A DNA stretch of 64,000 nt from Castellaniella hirudinis (GTDB lineage Bacteria; Pseudomonadota; Gammaproteobacteria; Burkholderiales; Burkholderiaceae_B): contig NZ_JBHSDY010000002.1 of NCBI RefSeq assembly GCF_042651965.1, forward strand, positions 310,001 to 374,000. The letters run 5' to 3'. The notes beneath the pieces were generated by a model. The model ran no database searches, was not told where the DNA came from, and saw only the letters and a program-made list of their open reading frames with translations. A program made the translations under genes and the position numbers. Each line of letters starts with the position of its first letter. Position 1 is the stretch's first letter. Positions 43,642-51,484 of this stretch are shown here, piece after piece.

Positions 43642-44112
43642 ATGATCCGCATCCAGACCGAACGCTTCGATACCGCCGAATTGACCGCCCTGCTGCAGGA
43701 CCGCGCGGGCAGCCGCGCCGGCGCCCTGGTGCATTTCCTGGGCATGGTGCGCGACTACAGCCCCGAGGCCGGATCGCGCAGCCTGTTCCTGGAACACTAT
43801 CCGGGCATGTGCGAACGCGAGATCCAGACGCTGTGCGACTACGCGCAACAACGCTGGGACATTCTCGACACCGTAGTGGTCCACCGGGTCGGCGAACTGC
43901 CGCTGGGCGACCCCATCGTCTTCGTCGGCGTGGCGGCCGCCCATCGGGGCCAGGCCTTCCAGGCCTGCGAATACATCATCGACGCCCTGAAGACCCGCGC
44001 GCCTTTCTGGAAACGCGAGACGCTGGCCGACGGCCAGGCCTTCTGGGTCGAACAGCGGGCCGCCGACGCCGAAAAAACCGCCCAGTGGGACACCTCCCGG
44101 GACACACCATGA
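43642..44112 (+). CDS. moaE: Molybdopterin synthase catalytic subunit MoaE
   Basis: Large subunit that forms the dithiolene of molybdopterin with MoaD. It is 156 residues. Features include GALVHFLGMVRDYS, LEHYPGMCEREI, HRVGELPLGD, the EYIIDALKTRAPFWKRE block with the active Lys residues, and a final WV. It lies 18 bases after moaD and overlaps moaB by ATGA. Confidence 0.96.
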   Translation: MIRIQTERFDTAELTALLQDRAGSRAGALVHFLGMVRDYSPEAGSRSLFLEHYPGMCEREIQTLCDYAQQRWDILDTVVVHRVGELPLGDPIVFVGVAAAHRGQAFQACEYIIDALKTRAPFWKRETLADGQAFWVEQRAADAEKTAQWDTSRDTP

Positions 44113-44645
44113 AAGCCGACCCCACCCTGCCGCCCGTCACGCTGCGCTGCGCGGTATTGACGATCTCCAGTCGCCGCACGGCGGCCGAAGACACCACCGG
44201 CGACTATCTGGCCGCCGTCCTGGGCGAAGCCGGCCACACCCTGCACGCCCGCGCACTGTGCCCGGATGACCGCTACCAGATCCGCAGGATACTCAGCGAC
44301 TGGATCGCCGACCCGGCCGTCCAGGTCATTCTGTGCAACGGCGGCACGGGGTTCTCCCACGGCAAGTCCACCATCCCCGCCGTCACACCGCTGCTGGACC
44401 AGGTCGTGCCCGGCTTCGGCGAGCTGTTCCGCCATCTGTCCTGGCTGGACATCGGCGCCTCCGCGCTGCAATCCGACGCGCTGGGCGGTACCGCCAACGA
44501 CACCCTGGTGTTCTGCCTGCCCGGCTCCACCGGCGCCTGCCGGCTGGCCTGGGAAAAGATCCTGCTGTCCCAGCTCGACAGCCGCCAGCGCCCCTGCAAC
44601 TTCGCCAGCGCCTACCGCGCCCCTACGGCCTCTACGGAACCCTGA
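44109..44645 (+). CDS. moaB: Molybdenum cofactor protein MoaB (molybdopterin adenylyltransferase family)
   Basis: A 178-residue protein of the MogA/MoaB fold, which binds molybdopterin and in many bacteria adenylylates it before metal insertion. It has AVLTISSRRTAAEDTTGDYL and NGGTGFSHG. The following VPGFGELFRHLSWLDIGASALQSDALGG and PGSTGACRLAWE resemble E. coli MoaB more than MogA. The Arg-Asp after GGTG found in MogA is missing, as in E. coli MoaB. Its start overlaps moaE and moeA begins 2 bases after its stop. Confidence 0.9.
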   Translation: MKADPTLPPVTLRCAVLTISSRRTAAEDTTGDYLAAVLGEAGHTLHARALCPDDRYQIRRILSDWIADPAVQVILCNGGTGFSHGKSTIPAVTPLLDQVVPGFGELFRHLSWLDIGASALQSDALGGTANDTLVFCLPGSTGACRLAWEKILLSQLDSRQRPCNFASAYRAPTASTEP

Positions 44646-44647
44646 TC

Positions 44648-45856
44648 ATGCTTGACTTCGATACCGCCCAGGCCCGCCTGGCGGCGCGCGGACGCGGCCC
44701 CGCCGGCCGTGAAACCGTGCCGCTCGACGCCCTGCCCGGCCGTGTGCTGGCCGCCGACATCCACGCCGTCCTGGATCTGCCGCCGGCTGACAACAGCGCC
44801 ATGGACGGCTACGCGCTGCGCGCGGCCGACGCGGCGACCCCCGGCGCGACGCTGCCGGTCCAGCAACGCTGCTTTGCCGGCCAGACCCCCGATCCCCTGC
44901 TGCCGGGCCAGGCCATCCGGCTGTTCACTGGCAGCGTGATTCCGGCGGGCGCGGACACCGTCGTCATGCAGGAAGACTGCCGTGAAGAAGACGGCCGGGT
45001 CACCATCCTGACGTCACCCCCGCCCGGACAGCACATCCGTCGCCGGGGCGAGGACATGAGCGCGGAGCGGCTGATCCTCAGTCAGGGCACCCTGCTGGGA
45101 GCCGGCCACATCGCCGTCCTGGCATCCCAGGGCTACGATCGGGCGCCCGTCTTTCCGCGCCTGAAAATCGGCATCCTGACCACGGGGGACGAACTCGTCC
45201 CCCCAGGCCAGCCCCTGCCGCCGGCCGCCATCCACAACTCCAACGCGCCGATGCTTGCCAGCCTGTGCATCGGATTGGGCGCCGCTGCGCCCCTCCTGCG
45301 CCATGCCCGCGACGACGCCGACGCCACCTGCCAGGCGCTGGCCGAACTGAACGAAACCTGCGATCTGGTGCTCAGCGTGGGCGGCGCCTCGGTCGGCGAA
45401 AAGGATCTGGTCAAACCCGCCATCGAGACTCTGGGCGGCACGCTGGACCTGTGGCGGGTGCGCATGAAGCCGGGCAAACCGGTGGCGCTGGCCGAACTCA
45501 AGGGCCGTCCGCTGGTTTGCCTGCCCGGCAACCCGTCTTCGGCCTTCGCCGTGTTCACGCTGCTGGTCAGCCCGCTGATCCGAAGCCTGCAAGGCCGCCG
45601 CGACGTGCTGCCGCCGATCCGGCGCGGCATCCTGGACATCACACGCCCCGTCGGCGGCGATCGTGACGATTTCCTGCGCATTCAGGCCGCCCAGGGCGCC
45701 GCCGGACTACCCCGCCTGACGCCGCATACGCAGCAAAGCTCGGGCGCGATGAGCAGCCTGGCCTGGGCGCACGGCCTAGCCCGCATCCCGGCGGGCGCGC
45801 GGCTGGAGGCCGGTGCGGAAGTGGACTGGATGGCGTTGTCGGACTGGTTGGTCTAA
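44648..45856 (+). CDS. moeA: Molybdopterin molybdenumtransferase MoeA
   Basis: A 402-residue enzyme inserting molybdate into adenylylated molybdopterin. Features include PPADNSAMDGYALRA, FTGSVIPAGADTVVMQED, the MoCF domain with GILTTGDEL and VLSVGGASVGEKD, and LPGNPSSAFAVF. The length is normal. It is the last plus-strand gene of the moa cluster. Its TAA stop overlaps the TAG of the convergent mobA gene. Confidence 0.95.
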   Translation: MLDFDTAQARLAARGRGPAGRETVPLDALPGRVLAADIHAVLDLPPADNSAMDGYALRAADAATPGATLPVQQRCFAGQTPDPLLPGQAIRLFTGSVIPAGADTVVMQEDCREEDGRVTILTSPPPGQHIRRRGEDMSAERLILSQGTLLGAGHIAVLASQGYDRAPVFPRLKIGILTTGDELVPPGQPLPPAAIHNSNAPMLASLCIGLGAAAPLLRHARDDADATCQALAELNETCDLVLSVGGASVGEKDLVKPAIETLGGTLDLWRVRMKPGKPVALAELKGRPLVCLPGNPSSAFAVFTLLVSPLIRSLQGRRDVLPPIRRGILDITRPVGGDRDDFLRIQAAQGAAGLPRLTPHTQQSSGAMSSLAWAHGLARIPAGARLEAGAEVDWMALSDWLV

Positions 45857-46428
45857 GGCCAACGTGCCCAGTCCTCGGGCGTATTCAAATTGACCAGCGC
45901 GTCGGCGTCGGGAAAATCGACGGCAACCGCGCCGCAGGACCGCAGCCAGCCCTGGACCTGACGGCCGCCCGCGTCCAGGAACGCCCGCAGCCCCTCCGCC
46001 AGGCTGCGATGCAGCATCAGGCACAGCGGGTGCGGGCCGCCGGGCGTGCGCGCATAGGCGGGACGATCGGGCCGGGCTGCGTCGCCCAACCGCGCGCCCA
46101 GGTTGTCGGGCCAGCGCAGCACGTCCACCGGCAGCACGAACAGCCAGGGGGTCTGCGCCCGCTGCAGGCCCGCCAGCACCCCGGCCAACGGCCCGCAGTC
46201 GGTGTATTCAGGGTCGTCGCCCACGACGGCGCCATAGGCGGCATAGTCGTCAGGGTGGCGGTTGGCGCTGATCCACAGGCGGTTCGCCCCCTGGGCGCGC
46301 AGGTAGCGGCCGGCATGGGCCGCCAGGGGCTCGCCGCGCCAAGGCATCAAGCCCTTGTCGGCCTCGGGCGTATCAGCCGAGCGCATGCGCCGGGATTGCC
46401 CGCCTGCCAGGATCAGGCCGTCGAACAC
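45853..46428 (-). CDS. mobA: Molybdenum cofactor guanylyltransferase MobA
   Basis: Attaches GMP to molybdopterin to make the bis-MGD cofactor needed by NarG. From the GTG at 46428 it is 191 residues, the family size. The nucleotide-binding loop LAGGQSRRM is followed by an 8-residue insertion before the conserved DKGLMPWRGEPL, longer than the usual one or two residues. DCGPLAGVLAGL and LPVDVLRWP are typical. The open frame continues to 46626 through a repeat cluster; those ~65 codons are judged non-coding because they lack family match and encode hairpin repeats. A GAGGAAC lies 8-10 bases before the GTG. Confidence 0.88.
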   Translation of the reverse strand: MFDGLILAGGQSRRMRSADTPEADKGLMPWRGEPLAAHAGRYLRAQGANRLWISANRHPDDYAAYGAVVGDDPEYTDCGPLAGVLAGLQRAQTPWLFVLPVDVLRWPDNLGARLGDAARPDRPAYARTPGGPHPLCLMLHRSLAEGLRAFLDAGGRQVQGWLRSCGAVAVDFPDADALVNLNTPEDWARWP

Positions 46429-46487
46429 TTTAGTTTGTTCCTCACGTCGCGGGCGCTCCGACTCGGCAAGCACTGGGCCATTTTCAA

Positions 46488-46618
46488 ATTGTGGCATCTC
46501 TCCACGTCGCGGCCTGCAGGCCGATCTTGAATTGAGGCATCTCTCCACCTCGCCGCTTGCAAGCGGCTCGGATTCGGCAGGCACGAAATAGTCCGCAGGG
46601 ACTATTTCGTGTCCTGCC
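46488..46618. repeat. Repeat and hairpin cluster between moaA and mobA
   Basis: Two 23-bp direct repeats (46488-46510 and 46531-46553, 21 of 23 identical, core GGCATCTCTCCAC) sit 43 bases apart. Each is followed by a perfect palindrome: CGGCCTGCAGGCCG (46510-46523) and GCCGCTTGCAAGCGGC (46552-46567). A long hairpin follows at 46576-46618, with a stem of about 19 pairs and the loop GCAG. A degenerate copy of the CTCGGATTCGGCAGGCAC segment also occurs near 46457-46474. This looks like a REP-type or similar intergenic element. There is no T run, so it is not a standard terminator. Confidence 0.75.
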
Positions 46619-47704
46619 TCATCCACCTATATAACTCATCTCGATCTTGTGGTCGCGATGGGCCTCGCCGCGCAATTCTGAATAGCGGTCATCGCGCGCC
46701 TGCCAGACGCCCGCCAGCCGCTGCGCCAGCGCGGCATCGTCGGCCCCGGTGCGCAGCAGGCCGCGAATGTCGTGGCCCTGTTCGGCGAACAGACAGGTGA
46801 ACAGCCGGCCTTCGGGCGACAAGCGCATCCGCGTACAGTCCCCGCAAAAAGGCTGGGACACGCTGGTGATCAGGCCGATCTCGCCGGCGCCATCGGCATA
46901 GGCCCAGCGGGCGGCGACCTCGCCCCGATAGCGGGCCTGGACCGGCCGCAGCGGGAATTCATCGCCGATGATCCGGACGATTTCGGCGCCGGTGACGACC
47001 TCGTCCATGCGCCAGCCGTTGGTACTGCCGACGTCCATGTATTCAATGAAGCGCAGGATGTGGCCCGTGCCCCGGAAGTGGCGCGCCATCGGCAGGATCT
47101 GGGCGTCGTTCATGCCCCGGCGCACGACCATATTGACCTTGACGGGGGCCAGCCCCGCCGCAGCAGCGGCCTCGATGCCGTTCAGCACGGTGGCCACCGG
47201 AACGCCGCTGTCGCTCATGCGTTCGAACAGGGCATCGTCCAGCGCATCCAGGCTGACCGTGACCCGCGTCAGGCCGGCGTCGGCCAACACACGGGCCTTG
47301 CGGGCCAGCAGCGTGCCGTTGGTGGTCAGGGTCAGGTCAGGCGCTTCGCCGTCCGGCGTGCGCAGGGCGGCCAGCATCCCGACCAGGGTTTCGATCTGCT
47401 TGCGCAACAGCGGTTCGCCGCCGGTCAGGCGGATTTTGCGCACCCCGCCCGCCACCGCAATCCGGGCGACCCGGGTGATTTCCTCGAAAGTCAGCAGGTC
47501 GCCATGGGGCAGAAAAGCATGATCCGCGCCGAATAGTTCACGCGGCATGCAGTAAGTACAGCGGAAATTGCAGCGGTCCGTGACGGAAATCCGCAGGTCG
47601 CGCAAAGGCCGTCCGAGACCGTCGCGCACCGGACCGCCCGGCGCGGCAGCCAAATCGCTGCCCGCCGGCGCCGGATCGGGCCGGTGATGAATCACGCGGG
47701 GCAT
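46619..47704 (-). CDS. moaA: GTP 3',8-cyclase MoaA
   Basis: The radical-SAM enzyme starting molybdenum cofactor synthesis from GTP. It is 361 residues. The N-terminal cluster cysteines are in CNFRCTYC, and the C-terminal cluster cysteines in CGDCTRMRLSPEGRLFTC. The GTP-binding ITSV and the final Gly-Gly (YIGG) are present. It lies upstream of mobA on the same strand, with a 190-base spacer holding repeats. uspA ends 42 bases beyond its stop-distal side. Confidence 0.96.
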   Translation of the reverse strand: MPRVIHHRPDPAPAGSDLAAAPGGPVRDGLGRPLRDLRISVTDRCNFRCTYCMPRELFGADHAFLPHGDLLTFEEITRVARIAVAGGVRKIRLTGGEPLLRKQIETLVGMLAALRTPDGEAPDLTLTTNGTLLARKARVLADAGLTRVTVSLDALDDALFERMSDSGVPVATVLNGIEAAAAAGLAPVKVNMVVRRGMNDAQILPMARHFRGTGHILRFIEYMDVGSTNGWRMDEVVTGAEIVRIIGDEFPLRPVQARYRGEVAARWAYADGAGEIGLITSVSQPFCGDCTRMRLSPEGRLFTCLFAEQGHDIRGLLRTGADDAALAQRLAGVWQARDDRYSELRGEAHRDHKIEMSYIGG

Positions 47705-47746
47705 GGCGTCAGGACCTGTCCATGCGCATCAAACAATCGCACAAAC

Positions 47747-48208
47747 CTAGTCGTTTTCCTTGACCCGGTAGACCAGCGTGGCGACCTTGGCCAGCCCCAG
47801 GACCTTGACCGTGACGCTGCCCAGCAGCAGACGCGACAGACCGCTGCGGCCGTGGCTGCCGATGAAGATCAAGTCGCAGCCTTCGGATTGGGCGGCATGC
47901 ACGATGCCATCGGCGACGTTGAAGTTGGACACCGCCAGCGGGGTGGCTTTGACACCTGCAGTCTCGGCCCGGTCAAGCACGGCCTGGAGGTATTTCTTGG
48001 ACTGCTCGGAGGCGGTGCGGTCGTAGTCTTCGTCCGTGATGGCGTAGGCGGCGGCCATGCCGTCAAAGCCGACCGTAGCGGCAAACGGCTGGGTGACGTG
48101 CAGTGCGACGACTTCGGCGCCAATGGTCCGGGCGAAGCAGACGCCTTTGTTGGCTGCCTGGGCGGAAAGCTTGGAGCCGTCCGTGGGAATCAGGATTTTC
48201 TTGAACAT
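47747..48208 (-). CDS. Universal stress protein (UspA family)
   Basis: A 153-residue cytoplasmic Usp-fold protein, starting MFKKILIPTDGSKLSAQAANKG. The C-terminal motif GSHGRSGLSRLLLGSVT fits G-x2-G-x9-G-S, so it likely binds ATP. The precise role is unknown; relatives respond to starvation and oxygen limitation, which would fit a denitrifier. The ORF extends upstream to 48664 in frame, but the Usp start is unambiguous at 48208. Confidence 0.92.
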   Translation of the reverse strand: MFKKILIPTDGSKLSAQAANKGVCFARTIGAEVVALHVTQPFAATVGFDGMAAAYAITDEDYDRTASEQSKKYLQAVLDRAETAGVKATPLAVSNFNVADGIVHAAQSEGCDLIFIGSHGRSGLSRLLLGSVTVKVLGLAKVATLVYRVKEND

Positions 48209-48279
48209 GCTCGGATCATCCAAAAACACTAACAGGAAACCCCAGCATAACCGCTGGCCCCCCGAAAGGACAGTCGGGA

Positions 48280-48642
48280 TCAGCCCTGGGTTTGATCTGC
48301 GCCATACTCCTGGGCGGCCAGGAACAGATTCGTGCAGCGCGCGCCCGAACGGCAGAAGGCCAGGACCGGCGCGGGCAGGTCCCGCAGCAGGCCGGCGAAC
48401 TCGGCCACGTCGGCCGCCGTCATGGCGCCGCTGACCACGGGCTGGTAGCGCGCCTGCAGACCGGCATCCCGGGCGGCCTGCAGCACGTCGTCGGAGCGGG
48501 GCTGCTCGGGGCCGCCCTCGCCGTCCGGGCGGTTGATGATGACGGACTTGAAGCCCGCATCCGCCAGCGCCTGCATGTCGGCAGGCTGCAACTGGGGGGC
48601 GACGGAGAAATCCGGGGTCAGGGTCTGATAAGTCGGGTTCAT
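48280..48642 (-). CDS. TIGR01244 / DUF442 (Blh-type) phosphatase-like protein
   Basis: A 120-residue protein with the tyrosine-phosphatase-like loop CRSGARC in AFCRSGARCTN (Cys-x4-x-Arg) and the family block LADAGFKSVIINRPDGEG near the start. Relatives are annotated as sulfur transferases or beta-lactamase-hydrolase-like N-terminal domains, with function unsettled. Here it stands as a single domain, without the metallo-hydrolase part. The ChbG gene ends 9 bases upstream on the same strand, so they may be co-transcribed. Confidence 0.82.
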   Translation of the reverse strand: MNPTYQTLTPDFSVAPQLQPADMQALADAGFKSVIINRPDGEGGPEQPRSDDVLQAARDAGLQARYQPVVSGAMTAADVAEFAGLLRDLPAPVLAFCRSGARCTNLFLAAQEYGADQTQG

Positions 48643-48650
48643 GAGGACTC

Positions 48651-49487
48651 CTAGGGGCGGTCAACCGCGCCTTCGATGGTCAGGTGATGCTCCGCCAGCA
48701 GCCGCCCCATCAGGGGGCCCGCCAGCACTTCGTATTCGGCCTGGCGCTGCGCCGACAGGCTGTCGGCGCCCTCCGCGCCCAGCGCGGGATGGCACATCAG
48801 CACGTCACCGTCGCAGCACGACGCCAGCCAGCGGCGCATCCAGCCCTCGTAGGCCGGGACGCCACCCTGGAAATCATACACGCCCAGAAAGCCGGGATTG
48901 AAGGCATGGCCGCGCGCACGCGCACGCTGCCGCAGACCGGCGGCGCCCAGCCCGGCGATGACGGCGGCCTTGAAGCGCAAACGCGGCGGCAGGCCCTCCA
49001 TGCGGGGCCGCCCGACGTCGCGGACCCAGGGCCGGCCGTCGCGGGGTTCAGGCAGGGATTCGAGCAGCGCGTCGCGGATGCACGGCAATTGGTGCACGTG
49101 CTGATGGCCGTCCACGTAATCGGGCGCCCGGCCCATGATGTCCTGGAACAGCGCCAACTGCCGCCGCACGGTCTCGCGCACAGCGTCGCCGGGCAGGCGC
49201 CCCAGCCAGGCCGTGCGGATCAGCGTCCCCAGGGGCAGGCACAGGCCGGGCTGGCCAAAGGATTCGGTGAAGTTCAGGTGCAGGCCGACCTGCAGCCCGG
49301 ACGCCTGCAAGGCCGCCGTGTCCCGGCGCGCGGCCGGACCGTCGACCAGCAGGCTGGTGGCCGACAAGCGGCCGCGCCCGGCCAGCGACAGAATACCGGC
49401 GTTCACCGCCGGGTTCATCCCGAAATCATCGGCGCACAATACAATGCGCCGGTACTGATGCCCTGATGCGTGTGAATCCGGATCCAT
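48651..49487 (-). CDS. ChbG/HpnK (YdjC)-family carbohydrate deacetylase
   Basis: A 278-residue metal-dependent deacetylase. The N-terminal metal motif RIVLCADDFGMNPAVNAGI has the two Asp residues, and DGHQHVHQLP has the His ligands. Family members deacetylate N-acetylated sugars, among them NaxD of Francisella, which acts on undecaprenyl-phosphate-N-acetylgalactosamine. A Bordetella counterpart is thought to act in lipid-A glucosamine modification. The linked GtrA, ArnT-like and GT2 genes support that role. The ATG at 49487 overlaps the gtrA ATG on the other strand. Confidence 0.85.
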   Translation of the reverse strand: MDPDSHASGHQYRRIVLCADDFGMNPAVNAGILSLAGRGRLSATSLLVDGPAARRDTAALQASGLQVGLHLNFTESFGQPGLCLPLGTLIRTAWLGRLPGDAVRETVRRQLALFQDIMGRAPDYVDGHQHVHQLPCIRDALLESLPEPRDGRPWVRDVGRPRMEGLPPRLRFKAAVIAGLGAAGLRQRARARGHAFNPGFLGVYDFQGGVPAYEGWMRRWLASCCDGDVLMCHPALGAEGADSLSAQRQAEYEVLAGPLMGRLLAEHHLTIEGAVDRP

Positions 49488-49878
49488 GTTCAAAAAACTC
49501 GCTGCCCAGATCGGCTGGTTCGTCATTGTAGGCTGCGCGGCGGCGGCCACCCACTGGGCGGTCGCCGTGGCCTGCGTCGCCTGGGGAGGCCTGGCGCCGC
49601 TGATCGCCAACGTCATCGGCTGGCTGGTGGCGTTCGGCGTGTCCTTTGCAGGCCACTACCGCCTGACCTTCCGCCACCAGCACGCGCCGCTGCGGCGCGC
49701 GGCGGTGCGGTTCTTCCTGGTGTCGGCGCTGGGTTTCGCCGTCAACGAGGCGGCCTACGCCACGCTGCTGCGCCTGACGGCGATCCGCTACGACGTGCTG
49801 CTGGCCCTGGTGCTGATCGGCATCGCCGGGATGACCTTCATTCTGGGGCGCTACTGGGCGTTTCGCCACAGCCATTGA
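49486..49878 (+). CDS. GtrA-family small membrane protein
   Basis: A 130-residue protein with four transmembrane helices, typical of GtrA/DPMS3-type proteins that help move or present polyprenyl-phosphate sugars across the inner membrane. No soluble domain is present. Its start codon overlaps that of the divergent ChbG-like gene (CATG), and its 3' end overlaps the convergent ArnT-like gene by 41 bases. In this context it probably serves as the flippase or accessory of the undecaprenyl-phosphate-sugar made by the GT2 enzyme. Confidence 0.87.
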   Translation: MFKKLAAQIGWFVIVGCAAAATHWAVAVACVAWGGLAPLIANVIGWLVAFGVSFAGHYRLTFRHQHAPLRRAAVRFFLVSALGFAVNEAAYATLLRLTAIRYDVLLALVLIGIAGMTFILGRYWAFRHSH

Positions 49879-51484
49879 CGGTTTCAGCGGCCGGGACGCG
49901 CCACAGGCCCATCCTGGGCGTGCGCGCCAGGGGCTCGCGGTCCATCAGCGCCGGATAACGGTCGGCCTCGTCCAGCCAGGCCAGCATCCAGGTCGTCGCA
50001 TGGCCCGGATCGCACAGATAGGTTTGCAATTGTGACGGCAGCCACAGCCGGTCGGCCCCCTTGTCGGGCGTGAACGTGGCCGCATCGGCCAATTCGCGGC
50101 GCCAGTCATCGCCTTGCATGACAGCCGGATCATCCCAATGCGAGACGGCCACGACCGGGCCGCGCCAGCCGGCGTACATCGGTACGTCGTAGGCATACTG
50201 GTCCAGCATCACCAACTGGTCGCCGGGCGTCGCCTCGGCGGCCAGGACCTGGGCCAGGCTTTTCGTGCTGCGCTGCGGGAACAGCACCAGCGCCGCCACG
50301 GCCAGCAGGCACAAGCCGCCCGCAATCAGAGCGTGACGCACCAGGCTGCGGCCCGCCCCCGGGGCGGTGGACTCTTCGCGCTGCTCGAAGGTTTCCTGGA
50401 TGAACCAGGCCAGCGGCGGCAGCACGGCGATCACATAACCCACCAGTTTCGAGGTGGGAATCGAAAAGAACACCAGCACCACGGCCAGCCAGGACAGCAT
50501 CAGGCCGCGCAGCACCCGGCGGTCGACCTGCTCGGGCCGGTGGGCGGGCGGCACGAAGGCCGTCTGCAAGGGTCCCCGGGGCTGGCACCAGCGCCACAAC
50601 TGGATCGACCAGGGCAGCGTCAGCCCCAGCACGACCGGCACGTAGAACCAGAAGGGATGCGGATTATTGAAGCCCGATTCCAGGAAACGCTGGAAATGCT
50701 GGTAGACGATGTAATAGTCGAAGAAACCGGGATGGCGCGTTTCCATGACGACCATCCAGGGCAGGGTCAGCGCCAGGAACAGCAGGATGCCCGGCCACCA
50801 CAGCAGGCGCCCCATCGCGCGGAAGCGGCGACGGCCCAGCAGCCAGAAGAACAGCACCCCGCCCGGCAGCACGACGCCGATCAGGCCCTTGGCCAGAAAG
50901 CCGGCCGCGGCCGCCACGTACATGGCGGTCAGCGCCCCCGCATCCGGGCGCTGCTGTTCGCGGCGAAATACGGCATCGGCGCCCGCCATCACGGTCAGCC
51001 CCATCAGGGCGGCCACCAGCATGTCCAGGTTGGCGTAGTGCGCCGCGCCGAACAGAAAGGGCTGCACGGCCAGGATCAGGGCCGTGCGGCCCGCCGTGCG
51101 GCCGCTGACATAGCGGCGCAGAAACACGTAAAAAACCGTCACCAACGCCGTGGCGGCCAGCACCGAGCACAACCGCCCGGCCCAGGCGTTGTCGCCGAAC
51201 ACCGCCAGGGACGCCGACGTCAGCCAGTAGAACAGCGGCGGCTTGTGAAAGAAAGGCATGCCGTCCAGGCGCGGCGTCAGGTAGTCCCCCGAAGCCAGCA
51301 TGTGCCAGGCCACCCCGACGTAACGGCCTTCGTCGGGCAGCAGCAGCGGATACGCCCAGGTCGTGGCCGCCAGCCAGAGAAAGACGCACAACGCCACCCA
51401 GGGCCAGGCGCGCCGCGCCTGCAAGCGCCGCCAGACGGATTCACCGGCATCCACCAGCCGCGTGCAGAATACCGGCGCCTTCAT
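49838..51484 (-). CDS. ArnT-like lipid A glycosyltransferase (PMT_2 family)
   Basis: A 548-residue integral membrane glycosyltransferase. A first helix is followed by the catalytic loop containing YPLLLPDEGRYVGVAWHMLASGDYLTP, with the conserved Asp-Glu, and about eleven more helices before a soluble C-terminal part. ArnT proteins move aminosugars from undecaprenyl phosphate to lipid A. Here the partner genes (GT2, GtrA, ChbG-type deacetylase) suggest a hexosamine, as in Bordetella Lgm or Francisella Flm systems. It is coupled to the GT2 gene by ATGA. Confidence 0.87.
   Translation of the reverse strand: MKAPVFCTRLVDAGESVWRRLQARRAWPWVALCVFLWLAATTWAYPLLLPDEGRYVGVAWHMLASGDYLTPRLDGMPFFHKPPLFYWLTSASLAVFGDNAWAGRLCSVLAATALVTVFYVFLRRYVSGRTAGRTALILAVQPFLFGAAHYANLDMLVAALMGLTVMAGADAVFRREQQRPDAGALTAMYVAAAAGFLAKGLIGVVLPGGVLFFWLLGRRRFRAMGRLLWWPGILLFLALTLPWMVVMETRHPGFFDYYIVYQHFQRFLESGFNNPHPFWFYVPVVLGLTLPWSIQLWRWCQPRGPLQTAFVPPAHRPEQVDRRVLRGLMLSWLAVVLVFFSIPTSKLVGYVIAVLPPLAWFIQETFEQREESTAPGAGRSLVRHALIAGGLCLLAVAALVLFPQRSTKSLAQVLAAEATPGDQLVMLDQYAYDVPMYAGWRGPVVAVSHWDDPAVMQGDDWRRELADAATFTPDKGADRLWLPSQLQTYLCDPGHATTWMLAWLDEADRYPALMDREPLARTPRMGLWRVPAAETVNGCGETPSSAPE

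Noticed and set aside
46488..46553. CRISPR array
   Set aside because: Only two direct repeats, followed by palindromes and not by unique spacers of constant length; no cas genes.
46429..46626. N-terminal extension of mobA by about 65 codons
   Set aside because: The extension is made of repeats and palindromes and has no MobA similarity; GTG at 46428 gives the usual family length.
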